DNA of 64,000 bases from Agrococcus sp. Marseille-P2731. GTDB taxonomy: Bacteria; Actinomycetota; Actinomycetes; Actinomycetales; Microbacteriaceae. Below, piece by piece: positions 19,266 through 27,133 of the stretch. The position numbers and the translations under genes were made by a program. The stretch lies in the NCBI RefSeq assembly GCF_900117395.1, contig NZ_FPEG01000001.1, positions 1 through 64,000 on the forward strand. Reading direction: 5' to 3'. Position 1 is the stretch's first letter, and each line of letters starts with the position of its first letter. The notes under the pieces are model-generated. The model worked only from the letters and a program-made list of their open reading frames with translations, had not been told where the DNA came from and searched no databases.

Positions 19266-20387
19266 TTACTGGATCAAGTCGACGACGCTGAGGATCTCCT
19301 CGCGCAGCTCGTCGGAGATGGGCGCGTTGCCCGCGTTCTCGGCGCCGGCCTGCTGGCCCTCAGCCGAGGCGATGTAGCTCAGGTAGCCCTTGACGAGCTC
19401 GGCCTGAGCCTCGTCCTGGTACTCCGTGCAGGCGATCGCGTAGGAGATGAGGACGAGCGGGTAGACGCCGGCCTCGGTCGACGTGCGGTCCAGGTCGACC
19501 GCGATGTCACCCTCGTGACGGCCCTCGACGCGCGGCGACGCGTCGACGGCGGCCGCTGCGGCCTCCGCCGTGAAGGGCACGTACTCCTCGCCGACCTGCA
19601 GGGCGACGGTGCCGAGGTCACCGGCGCGCGAGGCGTCGGCGTAGCCGATCGTGTTCATGCCGTTGGTGACCGCGTCGACGACGCCCGAGGTGCCCTGTGC
19701 GCCCTCGCCGCCGTAGGAGGCAGGCCACGTCTCGAAGACGCCCTCGGTCCAGTCCGACTCAGCCGTCGCAGCGAGGTACTCGGTGAAGTTCTCGGTGGTG
19801 CCCGAGTCGTCCGAGCGGTGCACGGCGGTGATGTTGGCGTCCGGCAGCGTCGCGTCCGGGTTCTGGTCGGCGATCGCCGGGTCGTTCCAGTTGGTGATCT
19901 CGCCCGAGAAGATCTGGGCGATCGTCGCGGCGTCCATGTTGAGCGAGTCGACGCCCTCGACGTTGAAGATGATGGCGATCGGCGAGATGTAGATCGGCAG
20001 GTCGACCGGCAGCGTGTCGGCGACGCAGGCGCCGAACGAGCCCTCGAGCTCGTCGTCGCCGAGGTAGGCGTCCGAGCCAGCGAAGGCGACGCCGCCGGCG
20101 ATGAACTGCTCGCGGCCAGCGCCCGAGCCTGCGGGGTCGTACGTGATGTTGACGTCTTCGTTCTGCGTCTGGAAGCCTGCGATCCAGGCCTCCTGTGCAG
20201 CACCCATCGACGAGGCGCCGGCGCCGGCGAGGTCGCCCGAGAGCGTGGACTCGGGAGCGGTGGACTCGCCACCGGTCTCGCCCGCAGGGGCCTCGGTGGC
20301 GGCGGGCTCGTTGGCAGCGCAGGAGCTGAGCAGGAGTGCGCCTGCAGCAGCGACGACCGCAGCGCGGCCGAGCTTCGTGAACTTCAC
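19266..20387 (-). CDS. pstS: Phosphate-binding lipoprotein PstS
   Basis: A 373-aa secreted lipoprotein beginning with GTG at 20387 (AAGGGA 8 bases upstream). The signal ends in the lipobox LSSC with Cys23. The phosphate-binding loops are visible: GAGASSMGAAQEAW, DPAGSGAGREQFIAGGVAFAGSD and VHRSDDSGTTENFTEYL (SDDSGTT is a hallmark). It captures phosphate outside the membrane for PstCA. It is the first gene of pstSCAB and is preceded by a PHO box. Confidence 0.97.
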   Translation of the reverse strand: MKFTKLGRAAVVAAAGALLLSSCAANEPAATEAPAGETGGESTAPESTLSGDLAGAGASSMGAAQEAWIAGFQTQNEDVNITYDPAGSGAGREQFIAGGVAFAGSDAYLGDDELEGSFGACVADTLPVDLPIYISPIAIIFNVEGVDSLNMDAATIAQIFSGEITNWNDPAIADQNPDATLPDANITAVHRSDDSGTTENFTEYLAATAESDWTEGVFETWPASYGGEGAQGTSGVVDAVTNGMNTIGYADASRAGDLGTVALQVGEEYVPFTAEAAAAAVDASPRVEGRHEGDIAVDLDRTSTEAGVYPLVLISYAIACTEYQDEAQAELVKGYLSYIASAEGQQAGAENAGNAPISDELREEILSVVDLIQ

Positions 20388-20784
20388 GGATGGTTCCCTT
20401 CGGAATGATTCGGTGCAGGGCGCATCAGCGGCCTGGATTCGGCGCGAACGAGCGCGCCGGAGATCACGCTAGGGAAGCCGGGTGGCGGCGAGGCCCCGCA
20501 CAGGTGAACAGCGGGTGAACACGGCAGCGGGCCGGTCGAGGCCGCTGCGCTGGCCTCGGTGGAGGCGCGAGATCGGCGCCGAAGCGGGGCCTAGACATGC
20601 GAGTGCCGGGCCGCGAACGCCTCTCGGCGGAAGGCCGCTCGCAGCGGCGAATAATGGAGCCCGGGGTTACGCGGCCCGGCCCCACCAATGTACCGAGGCG
20701 CGAGCCGACACGCAGGCGGGTGCGCTCACCGCGAACGCGGGAATGGGCGCGCCGGTGGGCGGCTCGGCGGCCCTCGGTGACCGC
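20388..20784. other. 397-bp non-coding region carrying the pstS promoter
   Basis: No convincing gene is visible on either strand. The part nearest pstS holds the PHO box and a possible -10 element (TAGCGT on the minus strand, 20466-20471). The remainder towards 20784 is featureless GC-rich DNA between the pstS promoter and the end of the next minus-strand gene. Confidence 0.6.
20503..20520 (-). promoter_or_regulatory. PHO box upstream of pstS
   Basis: Read on the minus strand: GTTCACC-CGCT-GTTCACC, two perfect 7-base repeats with an 11-bp period, the consensus for PhoP/RegX3-type regulators in actinobacteria. It lies about 32 bp upstream of the candidate -10 (TAGCGT), the position expected for an activator site overlapping -35. 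Confidence 0.75.
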
Positions 20785-21414
20785 TCAGTCGAGCGAGTCG
20801 GCCCGCCACATGCGAGCGCTGATCAGGAGGTCGGCGGCGATGTCGGTCAGGCGCGCTGCGAGGCGGGTGCGGTCGCTCGCGCGCTCCGGGTTCGTCGCCT
20901 CGTCGGCGTGCGCCACCTGCACGGCGCCCGCGGCGGTCACGGTGGCGAACGCCGCCGCGCGCTCGAGCGCCATCGCGAAGTCGCCCGAGAAGACGCCGCG
21001 CAGGATCGTCTCCGAGAGCGAGCGCAGCTCCTCCGGCGTCGCCGGGGCGGGCACTCCCGCGACGACGGGCGCGGCCGTGTGCAGCGCATCCGCCCCCGCC
21101 TGGTAGAGGTGCGCGGTCTCGTCGGCGCGCTGCGTCACGAGCGCGTGCAGCAGGTGCACCCGCCAGAGCGTGCCGGGCAGCGAGTGGGCGCGGGCGTGCG
21201 ACCAGAGCTCTGCGACGGTGTCGATGCCGTCCTCGCGCGCGACCTGCAGGATGCGCTCGACGACCTGCGGGTCGGCACCCGAGCGCACGCGGGCGAGCAG
21301 CGCCTGCGCCGTCTCGCTCGCGAGCTGGAGCCGCACGACCGGATCGACGTCGCCCTCCACCCGCTCGAACCAGTCGTTCGAGAAGCGGGTGGGGCGGTGG
21401 AAGTCGTCAGCCAT
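20785..21414 (-). CDS. Conserved actinobacterial helical protein of unknown function
   Basis: A 209-aa protein from the ATG at 21414, beginning MADDFHRPTRFSNDWFERV and ending ARMWRADSLD. It is almost entirely alpha-helical, rich in Ala, Leu and Arg, with no signal peptide or membrane segment. I recall similar proteins in Microbacteriaceae that are mislabelled as an RNA polymerase beta subunit; nothing in this sequence supports that label. It may be a cytosolic repeat-helix scaffold. It is divergent from the ACT-domain gene. Confidence 0.7.
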   Translation of the reverse strand: MADDFHRPTRFSNDWFERVEGDVDPVVRLQLASETAQALLARVRSGADPQVVERILQVAREDGIDTVAELWSHARAHSLPGTLWRVHLLHALVTQRADETAHLYQAGADALHTAAPVVAGVPAPATPEELRSLSETILRGVFSGDFAMALERAAAFATVTAAGAVQVAHADEATNPERASDRTRLAARLTDIAADLLISARMWRADSLD

Positions 21415-21484
21415 GGGTTGCAAGTCTCCCACGCGCGGATGGGCGCGGATCGAGACAGCGGCGGCCGCGCCTAGGGTTGGCCGC

Positions 21485-21874
21485 ATGGACGAGACGATCT
21501 CGGTCGAGGTGCGCATCGTGCCGCAGCGGCTCACGGTGCTGCCGGGTGAGCTCGCCATCGTGCAGACGGGTGACGAGGGCGCGGCCGACCCGGGCCAGGT
21601 GATGGCGCGGGTCGCGGCGCCTGATGGCGTGACGCTCGTCCGACGCGCTCGGGAGGGCGACGCGGAGCGGTTCGTCGCGCTCTTCTCCGGCGGCACCGCG
21701 CACGGCCTCGAGGCGCCCGGCATGACCGCCTCGCTGCTGGCGCCGCTCGCCGCGGCGGGCATCGGCGCGTTCGTCGTCGGCACGGCGACGGCCGATCTGC
21801 TGCTCGTGCCAGTGACCTCGATCGACGTCGCGACCGAGTCGCTCGCCTCGGCCGGCCACGCGATCGAGCGCTGA
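21485..21874 (+). CDS. ACT-domain protein (aspartate-kinase-like ACT)
   Basis: A 129-aa protein. ERFVALFSGGTAHGLEAPGM and the C-terminal IGAFVVGTATADLLLVPVTSI resemble CASTOR/ACT-type domains (DUF2241-like) that bind amino acids; the end STATADLLLVP plus a final helix VATESLASAGHAI is typical. The ligand is not predictable. It starts at the ATG at 21485, divergent from the unknown helical gene and upstream of tRNA-Lys. Confidence 0.7.
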   Translation: MDETISVEVRIVPQRLTVLPGELAIVQTGDEGAADPGQVMARVAAPDGVTLVRRAREGDAERFVALFSGGTAHGLEAPGMTASLLAPLAAAGIGAFVVGTATADLLLVPVTSIDVATESLASAGHAIER

Positions 21875-21922
21875 GCGCCAGGCGTCGCTCCCGGCCCGAT
21901 CGCGCTACTACCCTGGAGGCAC

Positions 21923-21998
21923 GGGCCTGTAGCTCAGTCGGTAGAGCGTCGGACTTTTAATCCGCTGGTCGTGGGTTCGAGCCCCACCGGGCCCACCA
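21923..21998 (+). tRNA. tRNA-Lys (UUU), CCA encoded
   Basis: A complete cloverleaf: acceptor GGGCCTG / CGGGCCC with one U-G pair, D arm AGCTCAGTCGGTAGAGC, anticodon loop CTTTTAA with UUU, T arm GTGGGTTCGAGCCCCAC, discriminator A and a genomically encoded CCA. It is 76 nt in total. Confidence 0.96.
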
Positions 21999-22009
21999 CG
22001 ACGCCGTCG

Positions 22010-22207
22010 CTACGACCGCTTGAGCCGCTTCTTCGTCGCCCGCTCCGTCAGCACGGTGAGGAAGTCCGTCACCGGGCTGTCGGAGATCGCGTCGAGCTCC
22101 TCGCTCGCCACCCGCTGGATCTCCGCGGCGTCCCACTCAGGGCGCGCGGCCGCCAGGCGGGCCGTCACCTGGGCGATGATCTCGTCGCGGTCGAAGTTCG
22201 TGGTCAT
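22010..22207 (-). CDS. Small three-helix-bundle-domain protein
   Basis: A 65-aa protein, MTTNFDRDEIIAQVTARLAA, then three predicted helices and a basic tail ERATKKRLKRS. It resembles the short 'three-helix bundle dimerization domain' proteins (DUF3562-like) of actinobacteria. The basic tail might touch nucleic acid. The function is unknown. It is convergent with tRNA-Lys. Confidence 0.6.
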   Translation of the reverse strand: MTTNFDRDEIIAQVTARLAAARPEWDAAEIQRVASEELDAISDSPVTDFLTVLTERATKKRLKRS

Positions 22208-22435
22208 GCTCTCAGTATCGAGCGCCCGGCGGGACCGCCGCCACGATGGTGCTCCGAATGGTGTGAACAGCGCCTATGAGAGCGGGCTCGGCCATATGGA
22301 CCCCTTGCGCACCTCGGAGAAGCGCGTACCCTCAGCCCCACACGGGTTCCGGCTGAGCTCCGCGATGCACGCACATCCCGCGCCCCAGGCATCGCAGGCC
22401 GAAGCTCCCGACAGCGGACAGCGAAACGACCACAC

Positions 22436-22723
22436 ATGTCCGAATCCGCAGCCCGCGACGCCCATCGCTCACGGCAGGTGCCCATCGTGAAGCCTGCGCT
22501 CCACGCCCACAGCGTCATCGCCATCGACGAGCTCCTCGCCGAGCTCAACGTGCATGTGCGCGACCGCGCGCAGCTGCAGCCCTGGATCGAGCGGTCCGAC
22601 ATCCAGATGGCCCGCATCGTGAACGTCCCGAGCCTCACCTACATCCGCCTCACCCATCGAGATGAGCAGCATGTCCCGATCGTCGTCATGCTCGTCGACG
22701 GCATCTGGGAACGCGCGCTGTGA
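22436..22723 (+). CDS. Hypothetical 95-aa protein
   Basis: MSESAARDAHRSRQVPIVKP begins a 95-residue soluble protein ending VVMLVDGIWERAL. The segment RIVNVPSLTYIRLTHRDEQHVPIVVM looks like a two-strand beta hairpin and has normal actinobacterial codon use. No ribosome site is seen at the ATG at 22436; a downstream GTG is possible. It overlaps the next gene by 4 bp (GTGA), which argues that both are real and co-translated. I do not recognise the family. Confidence 0.55.
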   Translation: MSESAARDAHRSRQVPIVKPALHAHSVIAIDELLAELNVHVRDRAQLQPWIERSDIQMARIVNVPSLTYIRLTHRDEQHVPIVVMLVDGIWERAL

Positions 22724-22938
22724 CCGTCGGCGATCCCCTCCCCGGCAGCTCAGAGCAGGCGACGCGACTTCGCGAGCTCCTCGACGACCTCGCGAGATAC
22801 CCGACCGGAACGCTCGCGGCAGACCCCGACCCCGCCGAGCTCGCCCTCTGCGCAGAGATCCAGGCCATCGTGCACGCGAGGCGCAGAGCGCGCGCGGCCG
22901 GGCAGGACAGCGAGCTCCGGCCCGGCGACCCCGCGTAG
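22720..22938 (+). CDS. Hypothetical 72-aa protein
   Basis: It begins with a GTG overlapping the stop of the 95-aa gene. It is charged and helical (QATRLRELLDDLARYPTGTL, then ELALCAEIQAIVHARRRARAAG) with a disordered end. The small size and overlapped pairing resemble a toxin-antitoxin or regulator pair, but I see no family motif, so no function is proposed. Confidence 0.5.
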   Translation: MTVGDPLPGSSEQATRLRELLDDLARYPTGTLAADPDPAELALCAEIQAIVHARRRARAAGQDSELRPGDPA

Positions 22939-23034
22939 TCGAGCGCGCTCCGCGTCTCCGACGGGGATGAGCCGCGCGCAGGACCGACCGCCGTATCCTG
23001 GTGCGCAGCATCCGATCGATCGACGAGGCGGGCG

Positions 23035-23145
23035 ATGGCCGACAAGGTCGACTACACGAAGGCGCTCGACCCCTACCGCGCCACGCGCGGCGAGCTGGTG
23101 CGAGCCGAGGCCACGACGGAGAAGCCAGCGCCGGTGACGGGGTGA
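23035..23145 (+). pseudogene. 36-residue possible remnant of a GyrI-like domain protein
   Basis: MADKVDYTKALDPYRATRGE (first 20 residues) resembles the opening of GyrI-like small-molecule-binding proteins (xxKVDFKKxLxxYxxxxGEF). After RGEL the similarity stops and the frame ends at 23145, although the family is about 200 residues long. The stop overlaps the GTG of the next gene. It is probably a gene decayed by deletion, although a genuine micro-protein cannot be excluded. Confidence 0.4.
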
Positions 23146-23432
23146 GCGCCGGGCGCGCACCCGAGCCGCCCCACCGTTGGAGCGACAGCGCCGGCGAGTG
23201 GTCGCTCGTGCTCGGCATCATCGCGATCGCCTGCGCGTTCGTGCCGGTGATCGGCGACGTCATCACGCTGCCCTTCGCGGCCGGCGCGGTCGCGCTCGGC
23301 TTCGTCGGCATCCGCGCGGCCCACGGGCGGCGCGCCTGGCGATCGGTGCTCGCGATGCTCGGCGTCGCGCTCGGCGCGGCCGCGATCGCCACGGTCGTCG
23401 TGCTGCTGATCGCCACCTCGCACACCGGCTGA
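23142..23432 (+). CDS. DUF4190-like two-helix membrane protein
   Basis: A 96-aa protein from the GTG at 23142: a short hydrophilic lead (PPHRWSDSAGEWSL), then two long hydrophobic segments, the first with GIIAIACAFVPVIGDVITLP and the second VLAMLGVALGAAAIATVVVL, joined by a basic loop (RAAHGRRAWR). This is the pattern of DUF4190 proteins. Its role is unknown. It overlaps the preceding remnant by 4 bp. Confidence 0.65.
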   Translation: MSAGRAPEPPHRWSDSAGEWSLVLGIIAIACAFVPVIGDVITLPFAAGAVALGFVGIRAAHGRRAWRSVLAMLGVALGAAAIATVVVLLIATSHTG

Positions 23433-23488
23433 CCCCGCACCCCTCCGCGCTGGTGGCGCAGGAGAGGTGCGAGGTCAGGCGTCAGCCG

Positions 23489-24658
23489 TCAGTCGCCCTT
23501 CACGTTGACGATCTGACGCAGCGTGTGCCGCACGCGCACCAGGTCTGACGCATCCGCCATCACCTCGTCGATCGGCTTGTAGGCCTGCGGGATCTCGTCG
23601 ATGAAGGCGTCGGTGTCGCGGTACTCGATGCCCACCATCGCCGCGCGCAGCTCGTCGCGGGAGAAGGCCCGACGGGCGGCGCTGCGGGAGAGCCTGCGCC
23701 CGGCACCGTGCGGCGCCGAGTTGAGCGAGACCGGGTTGCCGAGCCCCTCGACCACGTAGGACGCGGTGCCCATCGAGCCCGGGATCAGCCCCGGCCGACC
23801 CTCGTCGGCCATGATGGCGCCCTTGCGCGACACCCACACCTGCTTGCCGAAGTGGCGCTCCGACTCGGTGAAGTTGTGGTGGCAGTTGATGCGCTCGAGC
23901 TCCTGGATCTCGGCCCCGACGAAGCGGCCGAGCTGGTTCGCGACGCGATCCATCATCTCCTCGCGGTTGAGCAGCGCGAACCGCTGCGCCCAGCGCAGCT
24001 CGGTGATGTAGCGGTCGAACTCCTCCGTGCCCTCGACGAGGTAGGCCAGGTCGGGGTCGGGCAGGTCGATCCACCACTGCTGCGCGAGGCGCTGGGCGAC
24101 CTTGATGTGGTGGCCGGCGATCCTGTTGCCCACCCCGCGCGAGCCGGAGTGCAGGAACATCCACACTGCTCCCGCCTCATCGAGCGACACCTCGATGAAG
24201 TGGTTGCCGCTGCCGAGCGAGCCCAGCTGCAGCCGCCACTGCTTCGCGTAGGACGCGGGGTCGAAGTCGCCGTCGGACGCCAGCTGCTCGAGCTCGGCGA
24301 TGCGCGGCTCGGCGGTCGCCTGCAGCTTGCGGTTGGCGTGACCCGCCGAGAGCGGGATGCTGCGCTCGATCTGCTGGCGCAGCTCGCCGAGCTCGCGACC
24401 CTCGAGGTCGCTGCGCTGCAGCTGGGTGCGCACGGCGATCATGCCGCAGCCGATGTCGACGCCGACGGCGGCCGGCATGATGGCGCCGAGCGTCGGGATG
24501 ACCGACCCGACCGTCGCGCCGCGCCCGAGGTGGGCGTCGGGCATCAGTGCCAGGTGCGGGTGGATGAACGGCATCCGCGACGCGGTGCGAGCCTGCTCGA
24601 GGGTGTGGTCCTCGATGATGCTCGCCCACGACACGAGCCGCTTGGAGATGGTCTCCAT
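23489..24658 (-). CDS. rtcB: RNA-splicing ligase RtcB
   Basis: A 389-aa protein with all the RtcB hallmarks: metal-binding DIGCGM with Cys71, LGSGNHFIE (about residues 147-155), LHSGSRGVGN, the HHN motif at 260-262 (CHHNF), and the GMP-accepting His317 in NSAPHGAGRRLSR. It seals RNA ends with 2',3'-cyclic phosphate to 5'-OH using GTP and Mn2+. No archease or RtcA gene is adjacent. The long 5' region (24659-24947) suggests separate regulation. Confidence 0.96.
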   Translation of the reverse strand: METISKRLVSWASIIEDHTLEQARTASRMPFIHPHLALMPDAHLGRGATVGSVIPTLGAIMPAAVGVDIGCGMIAVRTQLQRSDLEGRELGELRQQIERSIPLSAGHANRKLQATAEPRIAELEQLASDGDFDPASYAKQWRLQLGSLGSGNHFIEVSLDEAGAVWMFLHSGSRGVGNRIAGHHIKVAQRLAQQWWIDLPDPDLAYLVEGTEEFDRYITELRWAQRFALLNREEMMDRVANQLGRFVGAEIQELERINCHHNFTESERHFGKQVWVSRKGAIMADEGRPGLIPGSMGTASYVVEGLGNPVSLNSAPHGAGRRLSRSAARRAFSRDELRAAMVGIEYRDTDAFIDEIPQAYKPIDEVMADASDLVRVRHTLRQIVNVKGD

Positions 24659-24947
24659 GGTTCCTGTTCCTTGTGAGTTGCGATGACTGCCACAGGGTGC
24701 GGGCAGCCGCTCACGAGGAGGCGTCGTCCCGAACCCTGACGGTGCGGGACGCGAAGCGGATGGGCTACGCGGCGAGCGCCGGAGGGCATGGCGTGGGGAG
24801 GTTCGAGTGATCCCGAACCTCTGCCTGTCGTTCGCGCTTGACGCTCACGATCGCCACCTTCTCGACTGCCTGCCGTGCGGGGTGCACAGCCTTGCGACGC
24901 TATGCCATGCGGCGCGGGGCGTCAATGGGTGCGCGCGGGGATCCGCC
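24659..24947. other. 289-bp non-coding region between rtcB and the epimerase gene
   Basis: I see no gene here. There are short inverted repeats, for example gaggttcg / cgaacctc around 24797-24820 and ctgcc / gggcag around 24691-24708, which could fold in the rtcB leader. No known riboswitch class is recognisable. Confidence 0.5.
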
Positions 24948-25880
24948 TCAGAAGCCGACCGGGTCGATGCCCCAGTGGCCGACCCAGCGCTCCCCCGGCT
25001 CGAGCCAGACGAGGCCGGTGCCGCTGTTGAGAGCATTCGCGGGCGCCGACATCGGCTCGACGGCGGCGACGTGCTTCGGGCCGACGGCCGCCGGGAAGTC
25101 GCGGGGCGTGAACACGACCGCGAAGGGGAACGCGGAGTCCTGCCAGAGCTCGGCCCCGCGGCCGGTGTCGTCGATGAGCGACGAGGTGACCACGCCGTCC
25201 TCGAGCTCGAGCCCGGAGTAGTTGTGGTCGATGTCGAGCTCTGCCAGCCGACGGCCGCCGCGCAGGTCTGGCGCCGTCGCATCCATCGCATCGACCAGGG
25301 TCTCCTCGGTCGGGATGAGCCCTTCTGCGTTGAACACGCGCGCTGCCGGCACGGTGAGCGTGAGGCGCTCGGCCGGTGTGTCGCCGACGGAGAGATACGG
25401 ATGCGCGCCGCACGACCACGGCGCCCGCTCCGTCCCGACGTTGACGGCCTCGTGGGTGACGAGCAGGCCATCGTCGGTGAGCTCGTAGGTGACGGAGGTG
25501 TCGAGCAGGAACGGGAAGCCGGTCTGCGCGTGGATGGTCGCCTGCAGCACGACCTTCGAGTCGGTGTGCTCGAGCACGCGGTATGGCGCGAAGCGCAGCA
25601 GGCCGTGGCTGGCGTTGCCGAGGTCGCGCTCGGTGATGGCCAGCTGCTGGCGCTTGCCGTCGAGCTGCCAGTCGCCGCGGGCGACGCGGCCGCCCCACGG
25701 CGCCAGCACGATGCCCTGCGCCTTGGCCGGGCGGGCCTCCTCCGGGAACGGCTCGACGAGGTCGACGCCATCGAAGACGAGCTCGCGCAGCCCCGCAGCG
25801 ACCTCCGTGATCGTCGCGCGCAGCTGCTTGCCGTCGACGGTGCCCGAGAGGGAGAACTGCTGGCCGGTGGGTGCGCGCAT
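24948..25880 (-). CDS. Aldose 1-epimerase family protein
   Basis: A 310-aa beta-sandwich epimerase. LAPWGGRVARGDW (about residues 59-71) carries the substrate-binding Arg, NASHGLLRFAPY (88-99) contains the first catalytic His, WSCGAHPYLSVG the second, and a late Glu in WLEPGERWVGH is the likely base. It resembles the aldose-1-epimerase/hexose-6-phosphate mutarotase group that interconverts sugar anomers. The specific sugar is unknown. It is separated from rtcB and not clearly in an operon. Confidence 0.9.
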   Translation of the reverse strand: MRAPTGQQFSLSGTVDGKQLRATITEVAAGLRELVFDGVDLVEPFPEEARPAKAQGIVLAPWGGRVARGDWQLDGKRQQLAITERDLGNASHGLLRFAPYRVLEHTDSKVVLQATIHAQTGFPFLLDTSVTYELTDDGLLVTHEAVNVGTERAPWSCGAHPYLSVGDTPAERLTLTVPAARVFNAEGLIPTEETLVDAMDATAPDLRGGRRLAELDIDHNYSGLELEDGVVTSSLIDDTGRGAELWQDSAFPFAVVFTPRDFPAAVGPKHVAAVEPMSAPANALNSGTGLVWLEPGERWVGHWGIDPVGF

Positions 25881-26031
25881 GCCGCGAGCCTACTGAGGTC
25901 TGAGGTCTGAGGGCTGACGCAGGGTTCCCTGAAGCAGCCCGCGCACGGCACGGCGAGCGGCTTCGGCGTCGTATCGTCGAGAGTCCAGCATTCGGGAGTC
26001 GACCGGCCCCAGCCACCCAGGAGAGACACGC

Positions 26032-26934
26032 ATGACCGAGGCCCCCGCACTGGCTGATGGAGCGCTGCCCGATGGCGCGCGCTCAGCCGCTGCGCCGGCG
26101 CTTCCCGAGCTCGCGATCACCGGCGCGACCGGCACGGTCGGGCGGCTGACGGCAGAGGAGCTCGCACGGGGCGGTGCGGCGCTGCGGCTGCTCGCCCGCG
26201 ACTCGGCCAGGGCCCCGCAGCTGCCGCGCGCCGCGATCATGGCCTGCACCTACTGCGACGACGAGCTCGCGCGGGCTGCGCTCGTCGGCGTGCGCACCCT
26301 GCTGATGGTGTCGGCCGACGAGGAGCCCCAGTGGCTCGAGCAGCAGCTCGGCTTCGTCGCCGCCGCCGTCGACGCCGGCGTCGAGCACATCGTCTACCTG
26401 TCGACCCAGGGCGCCTCGGCGACCTCGACCTTCACCTTCGGCCGCTCGCACTTCGCGACCGAGGAGGCGATCCGCGCGAGCGGCATGGCCTGGACCATCC
26501 TGCGCAGCGCCTTCCCTCTCGACCTCGTCGCCCTGCTGCCGGGCGCGGACGACACCGTGCAGGGCCCCGCGGGAGAGGGCCGAGTCGCGGCCGTCGCCAA
26601 GCTCGATGTCGCCCGAGCTGCAGCTGCCGTCCTGCGGGATCCCGCAGCGCATGCCGGCCGCACCTACGAGCTGACCGGGCCGCGAGCGCTCTCGTTCCAC
26701 GAGATCGCCGCGACCCTCACCGCGGCGACCGGCCGACGCATCCGCTATCTCGACGAGACCGTCGAGGAGGGCCGTCGCTGGCGAGCGGCGACGGGAGCGA
26801 GCGAGATGCGCGTGGAGGCCTGGGTCTCGACCTACACGGCGATCGCTGCGGGCGAGAACGAGCATGTAAGCGGCGACGTCGAGCTGCTCACCGGCCGCCC
26901 GCCGGTCGCGCTCGAGGAGCTCGTCGGGCTCTGA
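26032..26934 (+). CDS. NmrA-like NAD(P)-binding protein (SDR)
   Basis: A 300-aa atypical short-chain dehydrogenase. The dinucleotide-binding motif ITGATGTVGRLTAEELA lies at about residues 33-49 after an extended N-terminus, which is longer than usual (a start at a later codon is possible). VEHIVYLSTQGA and WTILRSAFPLDLVA are the typical NmrA/quinone-oxidoreductase-2 (QorB-like) segments, and YELTGPRALSFHEIAATLT is the C-terminal substrate lobe. It is probably an NADPH-dependent quinone reductase or a redox sensor; the substrate is unknown. GGAGAG lies 10 bases before the ATG. Confidence 0.85.
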   Translation: MTEAPALADGALPDGARSAAAPALPELAITGATGTVGRLTAEELARGGAALRLLARDSARAPQLPRAAIMACTYCDDELARAALVGVRTLLMVSADEEPQWLEQQLGFVAAAVDAGVEHIVYLSTQGASATSTFTFGRSHFATEEAIRASGMAWTILRSAFPLDLVALLPGADDTVQGPAGEGRVAAVAKLDVARAAAAVLRDPAAHAGRTYELTGPRALSFHEIAATLTAATGRRIRYLDETVEEGRRWRAATGASEMRVEAWVSTYTAIAAGENEHVSGDVELLTGRPPVALEELVGL

Positions 26935-26967
26935 GCCCCTCGCGGCCGAGGCCGCCCGGGCGACGCG

Positions 26968-27041
26968 TGCCCCCGCTGGGGTTCGAACCCAGACTGCGCG
27001 GAGTTTAAGTCCGCTGCCTCTGCCGATTGGGCTACGGGGGC
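26968..27041 (-). tRNA. tRNA with UAA anticodon, short variable loop (tRNA-Leu?)
   Basis: A 74-nt cloverleaf on the minus strand: acceptor GCCCCCG / CGGGGGC, D stem of 3 bp, anticodon stem GCGGA / TCCGC with loop CTTAAAC (anticodon UAA), 5-nt variable loop GCAGT, T arm CTGGGTTCGAACCCCAG, discriminator A, and no encoded CCA. By anticodon it would read UUA Leu codons. Ordinary bacterial tRNA-Leu is class II with a long variable arm; this one is class I in shape. Confidence 0.85.
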
Positions 27042-27069
27042 CGGGCGCTCGCCCGCCACTACGGTACGC

Positions 27070-27104
27070 CGAAGGGCGGGGCGCCGAGGCGCACCCGCCC
27101 TTCG
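27070..27104 (-). terminator. Terminator after the siderophore-binding protein gene
   Basis: An 11-bp perfect stem (cgaagggcggg / cccgcccttcg) with a 13-base loop lies 30 bp downstream of the minus-strand gene. Confidence 0.75.
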
Positions 27105-27133
27105 AGGCGCTGCCGAGATGGCAGACGTCGCGG

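Noticed and set aside
20785-21414. RNA polymerase beta-subunit label for the 209-aa protein
   Set aside because: No polymerase motif is present and the protein is far too small; the label would be a propagated error.
22436-22938. Toxin-antitoxin module
   Set aside because: The pair has the size and overlap of such modules, but no toxin or DNA-binding motif could be seen.
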